A stretch of DNA of 64,000 bases, from assembly GCF_001270065.2 (NCBI RefSeq), contig NZ_LFYT02000023.1, positions 1-64,000 of the forward strand, read 5' to 3'. Source of the DNA: Limnohabitans planktonicus II-D5 (lineage in GTDB: Bacteria > Pseudomonadota > Gammaproteobacteria > Burkholderiales > Burkholderiaceae_C). Of this stretch, positions 26,827 through 34,944 are shown in pieces (position 1 is the stretch's first letter; each line of letters begins with the position of its first letter). Under the pieces are notes generated by a model. That model searched no databases. It had not been told where the DNA came from and saw nothing but the letters and a program-made list of their open reading frames with translations. A program made the position numbers and the translations under genes.

Positions 26827-27231
26827 TCAGCGCGACTGGGCTTTGTTTCCGTAAGGGCAATGGTTGGGACGAGGCCCCACTTGAGGATGCAGGCGGCAAG
26901 TGTTGGGCCGTTTGTCGTACACCGTGCAGCGGCGCGTCTTGGCATCCAGAAACTGGCAATCCCCGCTGGCCCGACGGGCCAAGCTGAAGATGCTGTTCTT
27001 GAAGTTGAAGTGCTCGATCAGTCCGGCTTTGGACAGGCGCTTGGCAATCTGTTTGGGGTCTTCGTGCTCGGCCTCAAACGGGTCCACCAATTCCAACCGC
27101 ACCAGATCGGCCAACTTGACCTCCACCGGCATGGTGCAGCAGTTGGCCGCACAGGTGTCGCACAAACCGTTTTTGTAACGGGTCCAAGTTTCGCAGCGGT
27201 CAACGTCAACGACGGCAATGGGGGATCTCAT
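26827..27231 (-). CDS. YkgJ-family cysteine-cluster protein
   Basis: A 134-residue protein of the CxxCxxxCC (YkgJ/UPF0153) family, thought to bind a metal or Fe-S cluster. The CDTCAANCCTMPV motif and further cysteines in GDCQFLD, RRCTVYDKRPNTCRLHP and NHCPYG are visible. Members have no firmly established function. It lies seven bases downstream of higA and may be co-transcribed with it. Confidence 0.88.
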   Translation of the reverse strand: MRSPIAVVDVDRCETWTRYKNGLCDTCAANCCTMPVEVKLADLVRLELVDPFEAEHEDPKQIAKRLSKAGLIEHFNFKNSIFSLARRASGDCQFLDAKTRRCTVYDKRPNTCRLHPQVGPRPNHCPYGNKAQSR

Positions 27232-27238
27232 GGCATGC

Positions 27239-27532
27239 TCAGACCGCAGAAAACTGCAAAGGCACCACGCGGTTCATGTCCACGTTTTGACGAGCGATCC
27301 AAAGATCATGGGCATCTTGCAGGCTCAACCAGCTTTCGGGCGTGCGGCCCAAAGCCTTGGACAGACGTAGCGCCATCTCGGGCGTGACCCGGCTGCCGCC
27401 CTTGAGTATGCGGCTTAAGGTAGACGGAGCCACATCGAGTTTTTCAGCCAATTCCCTGCCGGAAATGCCGTGCGGATCAAGGTAGATTTCCTGGATGAAT
27501 TCACCAGGATGAGGGGGTGTGTGCATGGCCAT
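27239..27532 (-). CDS. higA: HigA-family antitoxin
   Basis: A 97-residue XRE-type regulator with the HigA signature at the start (HPGEFIQEIYLDPHGISGRELAEKL) and a helix-turn-helix in LAEKLDVAPSTLSRILKGGS, followed by PEMALRLSKALGRTPESWL. The ATG at 27532 shares its A with the TGA of the upstream toxin gene, the usual higB-higA coupling. The antitoxin frame is intact although the toxin frame is broken. Confidence 0.9.
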   Translation of the reverse strand: MAMHTPPHPGEFIQEIYLDPHGISGRELAEKLDVAPSTLSRILKGGSRVTPEMALRLSKALGRTPESWLSLQDAHDLWIARQNVDMNRVVPLQFSAV

Positions 27533-27810
27533 CAGTGGTAGTCCTCGTCATCCAATATGTAGGCGTTGCCATCTTCAAACTCAAAGGTCAAGCGCCAATT
27601 GCCGTTGACGGTGATGGACCACCGCCCGCGCATCTCGCCTTTGAGCGAGTGCAAACGAAATCCCGGAATGTCCATGTCGTCGATGACTTGCGCGGTGTCC
27701 AGCGCTGCCAATTACATGCGCAAGCGCTTGAGATGGCTGGCTTGAACTCCGGCCCCCTTGCCTGACTCAAACAGACTGCGCAAGCCTTTGTGACGAAACG
27801 ACTTGATCAT
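27532..27810 (-). pseudogene. higB: HigB toxin gene with an in-frame nonsense codon
   Basis: Reading from the ATG at 27810 gives MIKSFRHKGLRSLFESGKGAG, the normal start of HigB. Codon 33 (27714-27712) is TAA, where the family expects a residue such as Gln (CAA). After it the same frame continues with IDDMDIPGFRLHSLKGEMRGR, WSITVNGNWRL and YILDDEDYH, ending exactly at the TGA that overlaps higA. A single C-to-T change would explain it. The toxin is therefore probably dead, unless this is a sequencing error or the codon is read through. Confidence 0.85.
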
Positions 27811-27892
27811 GGCTGGACTTTAGCATGTTGCGCACCACGCAATGAATGAGGGCGAGTCCACGCGACTGCTTCACGGCTTTCTGCAATCGTTT

Positions 27893-28507
27893 TCAAGTCG
27901 CTTGCGCCTGACCCCAGTAATGAAAAGTCATGGGGCGCGGCCCGGCCAGATAAGCCGATTGCGTTTGGGCGGCAAAGCCCGCTTCTTGCAGCAAGGCGGG
28001 AATGTCGCGCCCCAGCTGACAACCTCCGGCCAGCGGCCCCCAGAGGGGCTGCAAGCGCTCTTGCCAACGGCGCACATCCGAATCCGGTGCGCGACCGTGC
28101 TCGCAAAAAAGCAGTGTTCCGCCCGGCACCAGCACCCGGCGCATCTCGCGCATGGCCTGCGCCGCATCCGGAATGCTGCACAAGGTGTAGGTGCATACCA
28201 CCGTGTCAAAGCTGGCATCGGCTGTGGGCAACTGCTCGGCCGACAGGCCCATCAGCTCGACGGAGATACCCGCCTTTTGGCTGCGCTTTTGGGCCAGGCG
28301 GTGCATCTGCATGGCCGGGTCCACACCCACCAAGCGCGTCACGCGACTGCGGTCATAAAAAGCCAGATTGCGCCCGGTTCCCATGCCGATCTCCAGCACC
28401 CGGCCCTGCGCCTGGGGCACCAGCTGGCGACGCTGCGCCTGCACCATGGGCAGGCCGCAGGCGAAGTCAATCAGGTAAGGGAGCACCACGCGGTCATACC
28501 AGTTCAT
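27893..28507 (-). CDS. Class I SAM-dependent methyltransferase
   Basis: A 204-residue Rossmann-fold methyltransferase of the UbiE/Methyltransf_11 type. Motif I is VLEIGMGTGRNLAFY, motif II includes VGVDPAMQM, and the DTVVCTYTLCSI and LVPGGTLLFCEHG segments are clear. The substrate is unknown; the YLIDFACGLP segment near the N-terminus is shared with small methyltransferases of the phospholipid/thiopurine-like group. The ATG at 28507 was chosen (MNWYDRVV), overlapping the stop of the upstream LprI-like gene. Confidence 0.85.
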   Translation of the reverse strand: MNWYDRVVLPYLIDFACGLPMVQAQRRQLVPQAQGRVLEIGMGTGRNLAFYDRSRVTRLVGVDPAMQMHRLAQKRSQKAGISVELMGLSAEQLPTADASFDTVVCTYTLCSIPDAAQAMREMRRVLVPGGTLLFCEHGRAPDSDVRRWQERLQPLWGPLAGGCQLGRDIPALLQEAGFAAQTQSAYLAGPRPMTFHYWGQAQAT

Positions 28508-28968
28508 CTTGTAACTTTTGCAGAGTTGGACTTTGGACTTTTCAAGTCCACCACACCCCAGTTTGATAGCTGCTTGATGCGATCTGTCGTTAGGGAAATG
28601 GCGCATGAGAGGAAAAAACTACCACGAAGAGATCCGGCAGAAGCTGTCTCACGCTGCCCATCGCATTCTGCCTCTCTGAAACTTAGCCAATGCGTTTGAG
28701 CCTTCATCGCTAGTTCCCTTGCCATCAAATGGTCCTCAGAAAAACAACACTCGGAGTTTGCAAGAGTGCTGGTCAATTTCTTGAACACAGCATCCATCTG
28801 TAAATTGAGCTTACCTAATTTAAATTCTCCGCAGTGATCCATTTCGAGCGTTGTCTGAGCACCATCCATGCAATCAGAGTCCTGCAATTTTTCAATTGCA
28901 TATGTCGAAGAGCACAGCCCAGACAACGCAAGCAAAAACACACATAGCCCAAAGCTCATCCGCATCAT
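28504..28968 (-). CDS. LprI-like (DUF1311) exported protein
   Basis: A 154-residue protein with a signal peptide (MMRMSFGLCVFLLALSGLCSSTYA) and a DUF1311/lysozyme-inhibitor LprI-type core. The LEMDHCGEFK and HWLSFREAECDGQ motifs with their cysteines are visible, plus additional Cys pairs (SECCF, LSCAI) suited to disulphides in the periplasm. A GAGAGG site precedes the start. The C-terminal ~25 residues look nonconserved. Function as a lysozyme inhibitor is only a family-based possibility. Confidence 0.75.
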   Translation of the reverse strand: MMRMSFGLCVFLLALSGLCSSTYAIEKLQDSDCMDGAQTTLEMDHCGEFKLGKLNLQMDAVFKKLTSTLANSECCFSEDHLMARELAMKAQTHWLSFREAECDGQRETASAGSLRGSFFLSCAISLTTDRIKQLSNWGVVDLKSPKSNSAKVTR

Positions 28969-29545
28969 GCCCTCTCTTTACACAAGTAGGCGCAGTTTAG
29001 CGGACGGTTTTTGAGCACATGTCAGCCCTTCTTGGCCACCAACGTCAAGATGTCGTAGCTGGCCACCAGTTGTTCTAAGCCCGCGATCTGCATGATGACA
29101 ACCCTTACTTTCAAAATATTGTGTTGGAACGATACCTGGAGCTGCACTGCAGAACCGTGAACCCCGAACCGAGGACAAACAACAGAAAGTCAATTGTCAT
29201 TATTGATCCGGCACTTTGAAGTCTGCAGGTTGACCTCAATCTTGCACCTTGTGGGAGCTAGCCCTGCTGGCGATCAGACGCATGTGGACCACAGGCTTTT
29301 CGCTTGGCTGGCAAGCTCCCACAAAATCCTCCCAACTGGCAACACACGGCTCTGATTTCATCGTGTTGAATCTTTAGGCAGCAAAAACAGTGATACGACA
29401 TGCGGATAGAAACCTGCGGACATAAGCTGGCAAGCTTTACAAGTATGCTTGGACTGTATCGAACCGACAGTTGTAACTTGATGCCAAGCAAAATTGGCAA
29501 CGAAAAATATTTCTTGATCAGAGAGTGGTCGAAAAAAATCGCGCC
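28969..29545. other. 577-bp gene-poor interval with REP elements and a possible gene remnant
   Basis: No complete gene was found. On the minus strand, bases 29105 to 29023 can be read as a C-terminus-like peptide (IMQIAGLEQLVASYDILT...) ending at a stop codon without a start, which may be the tail of a lost gene I cannot identify. An inverted pair of REP-like elements lies at 29249-29325. The rest shows no clear signal. Confidence 0.5.
29249..29325. repeat. Inverted pair of GTGGGAGC-type REP elements
   Basis: TTGTGGGAGCTAGCCCTGCTGG (from 29249) and, in the opposite orientation, CTTGGCTGGCAAGCTCCCACA (29303-29323) form a BIME-like pair. Each has the GTGGGAGC head followed by a short stem-loop, like REP sequences mobilised in trans by RAYT transposases in Pseudomonas and relatives. 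No RAYT gene is in the window. Confidence 0.75.
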
Positions 29546-30766
29546 TCAGAGATTTGCAGATTGAAAAGGGCGCAAGCCTGAAAAGTCGACCACGCTGGCG
29601 GCATCTGCATAACGTGTTGCCAGGGACCGGTCGGCTGCTGTGATCAAAAAAAAGTCGTAATCCACGGCACGATCGCTGGCCATCAGGTACTGAAAGTGCA
29701 TCCGGAATTTATCTTTACGAAGCGCCCGGTATTGGGCGGACTCAAACATTTCGGCAAACCGAGGCGATAACAACTTAGGCGCCTTATACGGCCTTAATTC
29801 ATTTAAGGCCAATGGATCGCTCAAGGCAAAACAACAGCCATCTGGCGGCGCAGAAAAATCAATCCAATCAATCCATTGTGTCTGACCCAGCAAAGACAGC
29901 TCAGCCCTGAACTGCTGCGCTTGCGGCAAGTTCGCCAGCAAGGGAATGCACTGCCCCAGACTCATAAACGAAACCTTGGCGTGCGCAGCTTTGCCATTTT
30001 GCTCCTGGAGCTTGAGCAAGCCCACAGCGCGGGCAAGGATACACACTGCCATGATAGCACCCGAACTGTGTGCTACCAGCAAAATTTCGTCATCCTGTTG
30101 TTCATGGATACGTTCAACCAATCGTCTAGCCTGCGCATCCAATCGCGCCTCCAGTTCAGGCACCAGCCCCAGAGCCTGCCGTGCGGTGAACGCATAACTG
30201 CGCGTCAGCCAATACATGTTGTAGCGAGACTCCAGATGCCGCCCAACCATCACAACACACAGCAGACTGATTGCGGTTATGACCAAGCCTATCCAAACTG
30301 GCCACTGCAAACCCAATACAGCCCAACTACCGAGCGCCATGGACAGAATTGGTGCACCCAAAAGCATCATCAGCAACAACACAAAAGGCGCGAACAAGGC
30401 CACAGCGGGAGGCCATGACAACTTAAACATCTGCCACAAACTGCCATGGCGCAGATTGAAAAATGTCGTCGCCACTACATCGCGCCACAGCGTCCAAGTA
30501 TGCTGTGGCCAATTTTGTCGCACAACATCGTCCCAGCGCATGAACTCATAGTGGGTGTTGACCGGATCGCAGTCGCTTTGACTGCCGCGGATAGACCAAA
30601 ACGAGTTACCCCCTTCGAGTCTCTTGCGAGCACCTACCTCAAAGTACCAATCATTGATCAGACTTTGCTTGGCCGACTCTTGCTTGTACAAAGCATGGTA
30701 GAAAGAAGCCCCTTTGGGATCAAACCCACTCACAAAAAAAACGCAGCGCCGACGGACAACAGACAC
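29546..30766 (-). CDS. Membrane alpha/beta-hydrolase-like protein (paralogue B)
   Basis: A ~406-residue protein clearly homologous to the one at 32512-33675. Both share RRxxVFFVSGFDPKGA near the start, the YEF/YVRWDD segment, two to three adjacent transmembrane helices (about residues 118-172 here), a hydrolase-like nucleophile elbow (here VAHSSGA, Ser234), the LGQCIPL/LGHCIPL motif, and a C-terminal SPRF...YRALRKDKFRMHFQYLMA block. Family and function are unknown to me. The GTG at 30766 is preferred since it aligns with the paralogue's start; the frame is open to 30850. Last gene of the kpsC-P450 set. Confidence 0.75.
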   Translation of the reverse strand: MSVVRRRCVFFVSGFDPKGASFYHALYKQESAKQSLINDWYFEVGARKRLEGGNSFWSIRGSQSDCDPVNTHYEFMRWDDVVRQNWPQHTWTLWRDVVATTFFNLRHGSLWQMFKLSWPPAVALFAPFVLLLMMLLGAPILSMALGSWAVLGLQWPVWIGLVITAISLLCVVMVGRHLESRYNMYWLTRSYAFTARQALGLVPELEARLDAQARRLVERIHEQQDDEILLVAHSSGAIMAVCILARAVGLLKLQEQNGKAAHAKVSFMSLGQCIPLLANLPQAQQFRAELSLLGQTQWIDWIDFSAPPDGCCFALSDPLALNELRPYKAPKLLSPRFAEMFESAQYRALRKDKFRMHFQYLMASDRAVDYDFFLITAADRSLATRYADAASVVDFSGLRPFQSANL

Positions 30767-30776
30767 GCTTTGACTT

Positions 30777-31121
30777 TCAAAAAATGGTAGGCCTCTCCAG
30801 CCCTTTTTGCAGCACCAAATCCACCACCGGTTGCTCACGCTTGTTAGCACGTTGACAATGGTCCTGTTGAAACCGGTCCGTGATCCAAATCACACCCCGC
30901 GCCCACAGCCGGTGACGTTCGCGCCAGGCGTGCGAAGACACACTCTCCCACGCATAACCGTTGAAAACCGAGGCGTTGACAAAATGGTCGAGCGCCCTTA
31001 CCCCAGCGCGTGCGCGGCTGTTCGGTCCCGAAAAACCCACCACCACCAAAATCAAATAGCCCAGCACAGCCATCGGCACCACCGCCGACATCAACACAAA
31101 CCCCATCAAGCGTTCTTTCAT
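30777..31121 (-). CDS. Small single-span membrane protein
   Basis: A 114-residue protein with one transmembrane helix (MKERLMGFVLMSAVVPMAVLGYLILVVVGF) and a basic cytoplasmic part. The segment ALDHFVNASVFNGYAWESVSSHAWRER...DRFQQDHCQRA resembles a widespread short protein family of phages and bacteria with D-x-x-x-N...G-x-x-x-E-(T/S)-(I/V)-S-S-x-A and D-H-C motifs; that likeness is from memory. The ATG at 31121 overlaps the P450 stop (ATGA). The open frame extends upstream to 31544 but only antisense-like inside the P450 gene, so I rejected the longer form. Confidence 0.7.
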   Translation of the reverse strand: MKERLMGFVLMSAVVPMAVLGYLILVVVGFSGPNSRARAGVRALDHFVNASVFNGYAWESVSSHAWRERHRLWARGVIWITDRFQQDHCQRANKREQPVVDLVLQKGLERPTIF

Positions 31122-32515
31122 GCCACAGCCCTTCTGTGAAGTGTCAATCGCACGCCATTCGCCGATCGTATGGTCAGGCGTCCCACGGGCTGTGGCACAT
31201 GACCAGGCACTGCAGCCAGCCGATAACGGCCCACCAGGCTCGACAAAATCAGCACAGCCTCTTGCAGCGCAAAGGCTGCACCAATGCACACCCGGGGACC
31301 GGCCCCAAATGGCAGGTAGGCCTGACGCAATGAGGCCCGCGTGGCCTCGTCGTCGTATCGATCGGGGTTGAATGCATCCGGCTCTTGCCACCACTGCCGA
31401 TGCCTTTGAATCAACCAAGGTGAAATCAAGATCGATGCCCCTTGGGGCACCGTTTTGTCCCGCATGGGACAAGTTTGAGCCGACTCGCGCACCATGAAAC
31501 CCACCGGCGGAAACAGCCGCAAGGTTTCCCTGAACACATTCCAAGTCAGGGCCATGGGCTTCAAATCGCTTTGCTCGACCGAGCGGCCCTGCAGTTGGGA
31601 AGCGACTTCAGACTGCACACGCGATTGCACCTCAGTAGCCTCGGCCAACAAATAACAGGCCCAAGTCAATGCACTGGCCGAGGTTTCATGGCCTGCCAAA
31701 AACAACATGGCCACTTGGTCCACCAACTCGTCAAAGCTGAAAGGCTGGCCCGATTCAGGGTCACGCGCAGCCATGAAGGCCGCCAAAATGTCGGACGGGG
31801 TCGATACGCCTTGGTCCACGCCATCGCGCACATGAGCCTCGTAACGTGGCCGAATCAGCGCCTCCAGCAGCCCCCGGATTTCGCGGGCAGCTCGGCGGCT
31901 GCGCCACACGTCCCAAGGCCACACCAGCCAACGCACGCCATACATGGCGGGCAACATCATTTTGGGGGCCAAGGCCTGAAAACGTGCAAACGCATCAAAC
32001 ACGCGGTGCGCATCCACGCCCTCTAGCGGTTTGGAAAAAATGGTCCTGAAAATGATGTCGGCGGTGACAAAGGTCATCTCCACCTCGATGTCGTGCTCGG
32101 CCCCATCTGGCAAACCGTCCAATCGCGCGAGCATGGCATCGGTGGCTTCCTTCATGACCGGAAAAGCCACCTGCAAACGCGCTTGGGCAAAAGCCGGCCC
32201 CATCATGTCCCGTTGGCGTTGCCATGTTGCGCCATTGGTGGTGAACACGCTGTCGCCCAGCAAAGGGCGCAAAGCGTCACCCAGCAAGGCGCTCTTGGGA
32301 AAATCGGCCGACTCTTCTTGCAACACCCGCTTGACCACCGCCGGGTCATTGACCATGTACAAATCCACGCCCGGCAAATGCACCTCACCCATCTGCATGT
32401 GGTAACTGCGCTCATAAAGGCTGTCCAGCCACGAGCGCCTGGCGCTGAAAAAAAACTTCCAAATGCCCGTGCGCGTTTTGCGCGGTTTGGGGTACACAGG
32501 GCAAAAATGAGTCAT
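31118..32515 (-). CDS. Cytochrome P450
   Basis: A 465-residue soluble-type P450 monooxygenase. The C-helix WQRQR is at 98-102, the I-helix AGHETSA at 274-280 (acid-alcohol pair Glu277-Thr278), ExxR as ETLR at 330-333, the FNPDRY meander, and the haem loop FGAGPRVCIG at 403-412 with Cys410 as thiolate ligand. The eukaryotic-like meander and length suggest a CYP4/CYP102-like fatty-acid or lipid hydroxylase, but the substrate is not known. No redox partner is encoded nearby. It overlaps both neighbours by four bases, so it is embedded in a translationally coupled operon. Confidence 0.95.
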   Translation of the reverse strand: MTHFCPVYPKPRKTRTGIWKFFFSARRSWLDSLYERSYHMQMGEVHLPGVDLYMVNDPAVVKRVLQEESADFPKSALLGDALRPLLGDSVFTTNGATWQRQRDMMGPAFAQARLQVAFPVMKEATDAMLARLDGLPDGAEHDIEVEMTFVTADIIFRTIFSKPLEGVDAHRVFDAFARFQALAPKMMLPAMYGVRWLVWPWDVWRSRRAAREIRGLLEALIRPRYEAHVRDGVDQGVSTPSDILAAFMAARDPESGQPFSFDELVDQVAMLFLAGHETSASALTWACYLLAEATEVQSRVQSEVASQLQGRSVEQSDLKPMALTWNVFRETLRLFPPVGFMVRESAQTCPMRDKTVPQGASILISPWLIQRHRQWWQEPDAFNPDRYDDEATRASLRQAYLPFGAGPRVCIGAAFALQEAVLILSSLVGRYRLAAVPGHVPQPVGRLTIRSANGVRLTLHRRAVA

Positions 32516-33675
32516 GAAACCACCAGGTACAAACCGCGCTGGCGCAAGCTCAGTGCACCGGCTGTCCAAGAAAAAAAATCATAGTTGCCGGGCAACTGCC
32601 CAGCCATCAAATACTGCAAATGCATGCGGCGCTTGTCTTTCTTCAAAACGGCATAAGTGGCAGCATCAAACAAGGTGTGAAAACGGGGCGATGTCATGGC
32701 GCGGGGGTTGACGGCTTGACCCTTGACACACAAGGCCACCGGATCGACCAAAGCAAAACTGCCCCAGTCAGACGGCGAAGAGCAATCCACCCAAAACAAG
32801 TGCGGGTTGGCCCCAACACACCCCAGCTCGTCGCGAAGCACATGAGCTTTGGGCATGAGTGCAAACAGTGGAATGCAATGCCCCAACGTCAGCACTGACA
32901 ACTTGGACAAAGCCTTTGGCACATCGGCGCAGCGCTTCGCTGTACGCGCCGCAGCAGACAACGCCCCCATGCTGCCTACACTGAAACCCACCAGCAGCAC
33001 TTCATCTGTGTCGGGCCTCAGCAGAGCTTGTTCGATGCCCTCGGCCAAACGATCCCAACGCTGCGACAGCTCAGGCACTTGGCCCCTTGCGTGCAGATCC
33101 GCAAACCCAAAAATGCGCAACAGCCACGAGGTGTGCAAGCTTTTTTCCAACTGCCAACCTGCAGCCAACACAGCGCTCACCGCCAGCCCGGCGGCCAGCC
33201 AGGCGCTGCCCGAAAAAGAGGGCATCCAAAGACCCACCAACCAAGCCAAACAAGCGGCTGCAGCCATGGCCATCAGCGCAACGCCCAGCCAATAAACAGC
33301 CGGATAAAACAGCGACACCAAGGTCCTGCCAGCCACGCTCCCCACCTTGCGCAACAGCTTGGGCATGGCCAGCAACAGGCCATAAACACGCACGGATCGC
33401 ATCAGTACCTGCCAAGCACCCCGTGGCCAATGCGCCCGGACAATGTCGTCCCAACGCACATACTCGTAAACCGTTTCGGTGTCACCCGAGCAAACCGTCC
33501 ACACCGCATTGCCGTTGTCGACATACTTACGATCACTGACCTCATAAACCGTGTTGGTCACGGTGCCTTGCAACGCCGCCTGCGTGCGGTACAGGCGGTG
33601 GTAATGCGCAGCGCCCTTGGGGTCAAAACCACTCACAAAAAACACATGCCGACGCTTGACCTGAACCGTGTTCAT
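32512..33675 (-). CDS. Membrane alpha/beta-hydrolase-like protein (paralogue A)
   Basis: A 387-residue protein with an N-terminal block RRHVFFVSGFDPKGAAHYHRLYR, two hydrophobic hairpins (about 118-148 and 155-175), and a downstream GxSxG elbow, GFSVG with Ser232. LTLGHCIPLFA and FWVDCSSPSDW could supply His and Asp of a triad. The C-terminal block SPRFHTLFDAATYAVLKKDKRRMHLQYLMA is shared with paralogue B. The FFVSGFDP start is reminiscent of other serine-hydrolase strands. It may be a membrane-tethered esterase, lipase or acyltransferase; no family name is recognised. Confidence 0.75.
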   Translation of the reverse strand: MNTVQVKRRHVFFVSGFDPKGAAHYHRLYRTQAALQGTVTNTVYEVSDRKYVDNGNAVWTVCSGDTETVYEYVRWDDIVRAHWPRGAWQVLMRSVRVYGLLLAMPKLLRKVGSVAGRTLVSLFYPAVYWLGVALMAMAAAACLAWLVGLWMPSFSGSAWLAAGLAVSAVLAAGWQLEKSLHTSWLLRIFGFADLHARGQVPELSQRWDRLAEGIEQALLRPDTDEVLLVGFSVGSMGALSAAARTAKRCADVPKALSKLSVLTLGHCIPLFALMPKAHVLRDELGCVGANPHLFWVDCSSPSDWGSFALVDPVALCVKGQAVNPRAMTSPRFHTLFDAATYAVLKKDKRRMHLQYLMAGQLPGNYDFFSWTAGALSLRQRGLYLVVS

Positions 33676-34925
33676 GCCAACAGCCCCACCGCATCACAGA
33701 CCTGACGGCACGCCTCCTTGGCACCTCCCTGCCCGGCCCAGCGCCAACACGCATCCACCACACCGGGGTCTGCAAGCAAAGACTGCAAATGCCATTGAAG
33801 CATCCCTGGCACAGGGTTTTGCAAGACCTGGGCCACACCCAAGCTTTGCAAACGCAAAGCATTGTCAAATTGGTCATAGGCACAGGGCACCACCAACTGC
33901 GGCACCCCTGCATGCAAGGCCTGCGCACTGGTGCCAATGCCGCCGTGGTGCACCAAAGCGCGTGCATGCGGCAACACATCGGCAAAGGGCACATAAGCGC
34001 CCGCCCAAATCTGGGCTGGAAGCGCAGCCACACGCGCCTGCAGTGCCTGGCTCAAATGGCCCAGAAAAACACCACGCCACCCCATGGCCGCACAAGCTTG
34101 CATGGCTTCTGCAAAAAATTCATCGGTGTGGTGTCGGGCCGTGCCGGGCATGAAAACGACAGGCGCCTCACCCTGTGCCAAAAACAATTGCAAACTCTCT
34201 GGCAGCGGTGCGTAGCCATCGTTGTATCGCACAAAGTCGGCCTGCACCACCTGCCTCGGCCAATCAGGGGGAGCAGCTGCAAACCACTTTGGAAACAAAG
34301 CCACCCCCACCTGAGGTGAATGCATCCATTGCCCGAACACAGACCCCTTGATGGGTGCCAAGCCTTGCGCTTGACGCAAACGCTCCAAGGCTGGCTTGAC
34401 CAAGGGTTGCAACTTCCATCGGTCCAAGGCATGCCAAGCGCCCTGTAAGGCCCAGTGCGGCATCCAGCGCGGCACCGACCACTGCGCGAGAGTCAATGGC
34501 GGATGCACAGAGCGCAGCAAGGTGGGAGCGGTGTACACACTCATCAACGGCAAGCCCAGCTTTTCTTGGGCCACCCGTGCGCCCATGGCAAGCGGGTTGG
34601 CCAGCACCACACAAGGCCCTTGGGCAGACCACAAAGACAGCCGGTCAAAGGTCGGCTCCAGCGCCGGGCGCAGCAAATAGCGCCACATCACCCCCAAACC
34701 ATCCACCGGATGCCACAGCTTGGGGTGTGCCACGGTGCTGGCGTGTTCATCCGCGCGGCCAATGGCGTCAAACTCCAAACCCGCACCACGCACCATGCCC
34801 TCAAAGACAGGATTCGTCATCACGACAGCGCGGTAGCCGCGCTCGCCAAGGGCCTGGCCCAGCGCCAGCATCGGGTGCACATCACCCGCACTCCCCAAGC
34901 TCACCAAACACACCGTGCTCACCAT
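33672..34925 (-). CDS. RhlB-like GT1 glycosyltransferase
   Basis: A 417-residue GT-B glycosyltransferase of family 1. The N-terminal VSLGSAGDVHPMLALGQALGERGY and NPVFEGMVRGAGLEFDAIG, and the C-terminal nucleotide-sugar motif HHGGIGTSAQALHAGVPQLVVPCAYDQFDNA, closely follow the pattern of RhlB (rhamnolipid) and related enzymes that glycosylate lipophilic acceptors. The donor could be a UDP- or dTDP-sugar. It lies 19 bases after the kpsC gene, and its TGA overlaps the paralogue A ATG. This links capsule and P450 genes in one transcript. Start 34925 (MVSTVCL) was chosen. Confidence 0.85.
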   Translation of the reverse strand: MVSTVCLVSLGSAGDVHPMLALGQALGERGYRAVVMTNPVFEGMVRGAGLEFDAIGRADEHASTVAHPKLWHPVDGLGVMWRYLLRPALEPTFDRLSLWSAQGPCVVLANPLAMGARVAQEKLGLPLMSVYTAPTLLRSVHPPLTLAQWSVPRWMPHWALQGAWHALDRWKLQPLVKPALERLRQAQGLAPIKGSVFGQWMHSPQVGVALFPKWFAAAPPDWPRQVVQADFVRYNDGYAPLPESLQLFLAQGEAPVVFMPGTARHHTDEFFAEAMQACAAMGWRGVFLGHLSQALQARVAALPAQIWAGAYVPFADVLPHARALVHHGGIGTSAQALHAGVPQLVVPCAYDQFDNALRLQSLGVAQVLQNPVPGMLQWHLQSLLADPGVVDACWRWAGQGGAKEACRQVCDAVGLLA

Positions 34926-34944
34926 TTCACGCCCATCACCAAGC

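Noticed and set aside
24113-26959. A 948-codon minus-strand frame opposite rpoD, with a Gly/Phe-rich end.
   Set aside because: It mirrors the Lys/Ala-rich rpoD tail on the other strand. No family resemblance and no ribosome site.
27588-27770. A 60-residue minus-strand frame across higB.
   Set aside because: It is out of frame with HigB; the HigB frame itself gives a full family match apart from the stop codon.
31122-31544. A 141-residue N-terminal extension of the small membrane protein.
   Set aside because: It overlaps the P450 coding region in another frame and lacks any similarity; the ATG at 31121 is coupled to the P450 stop.
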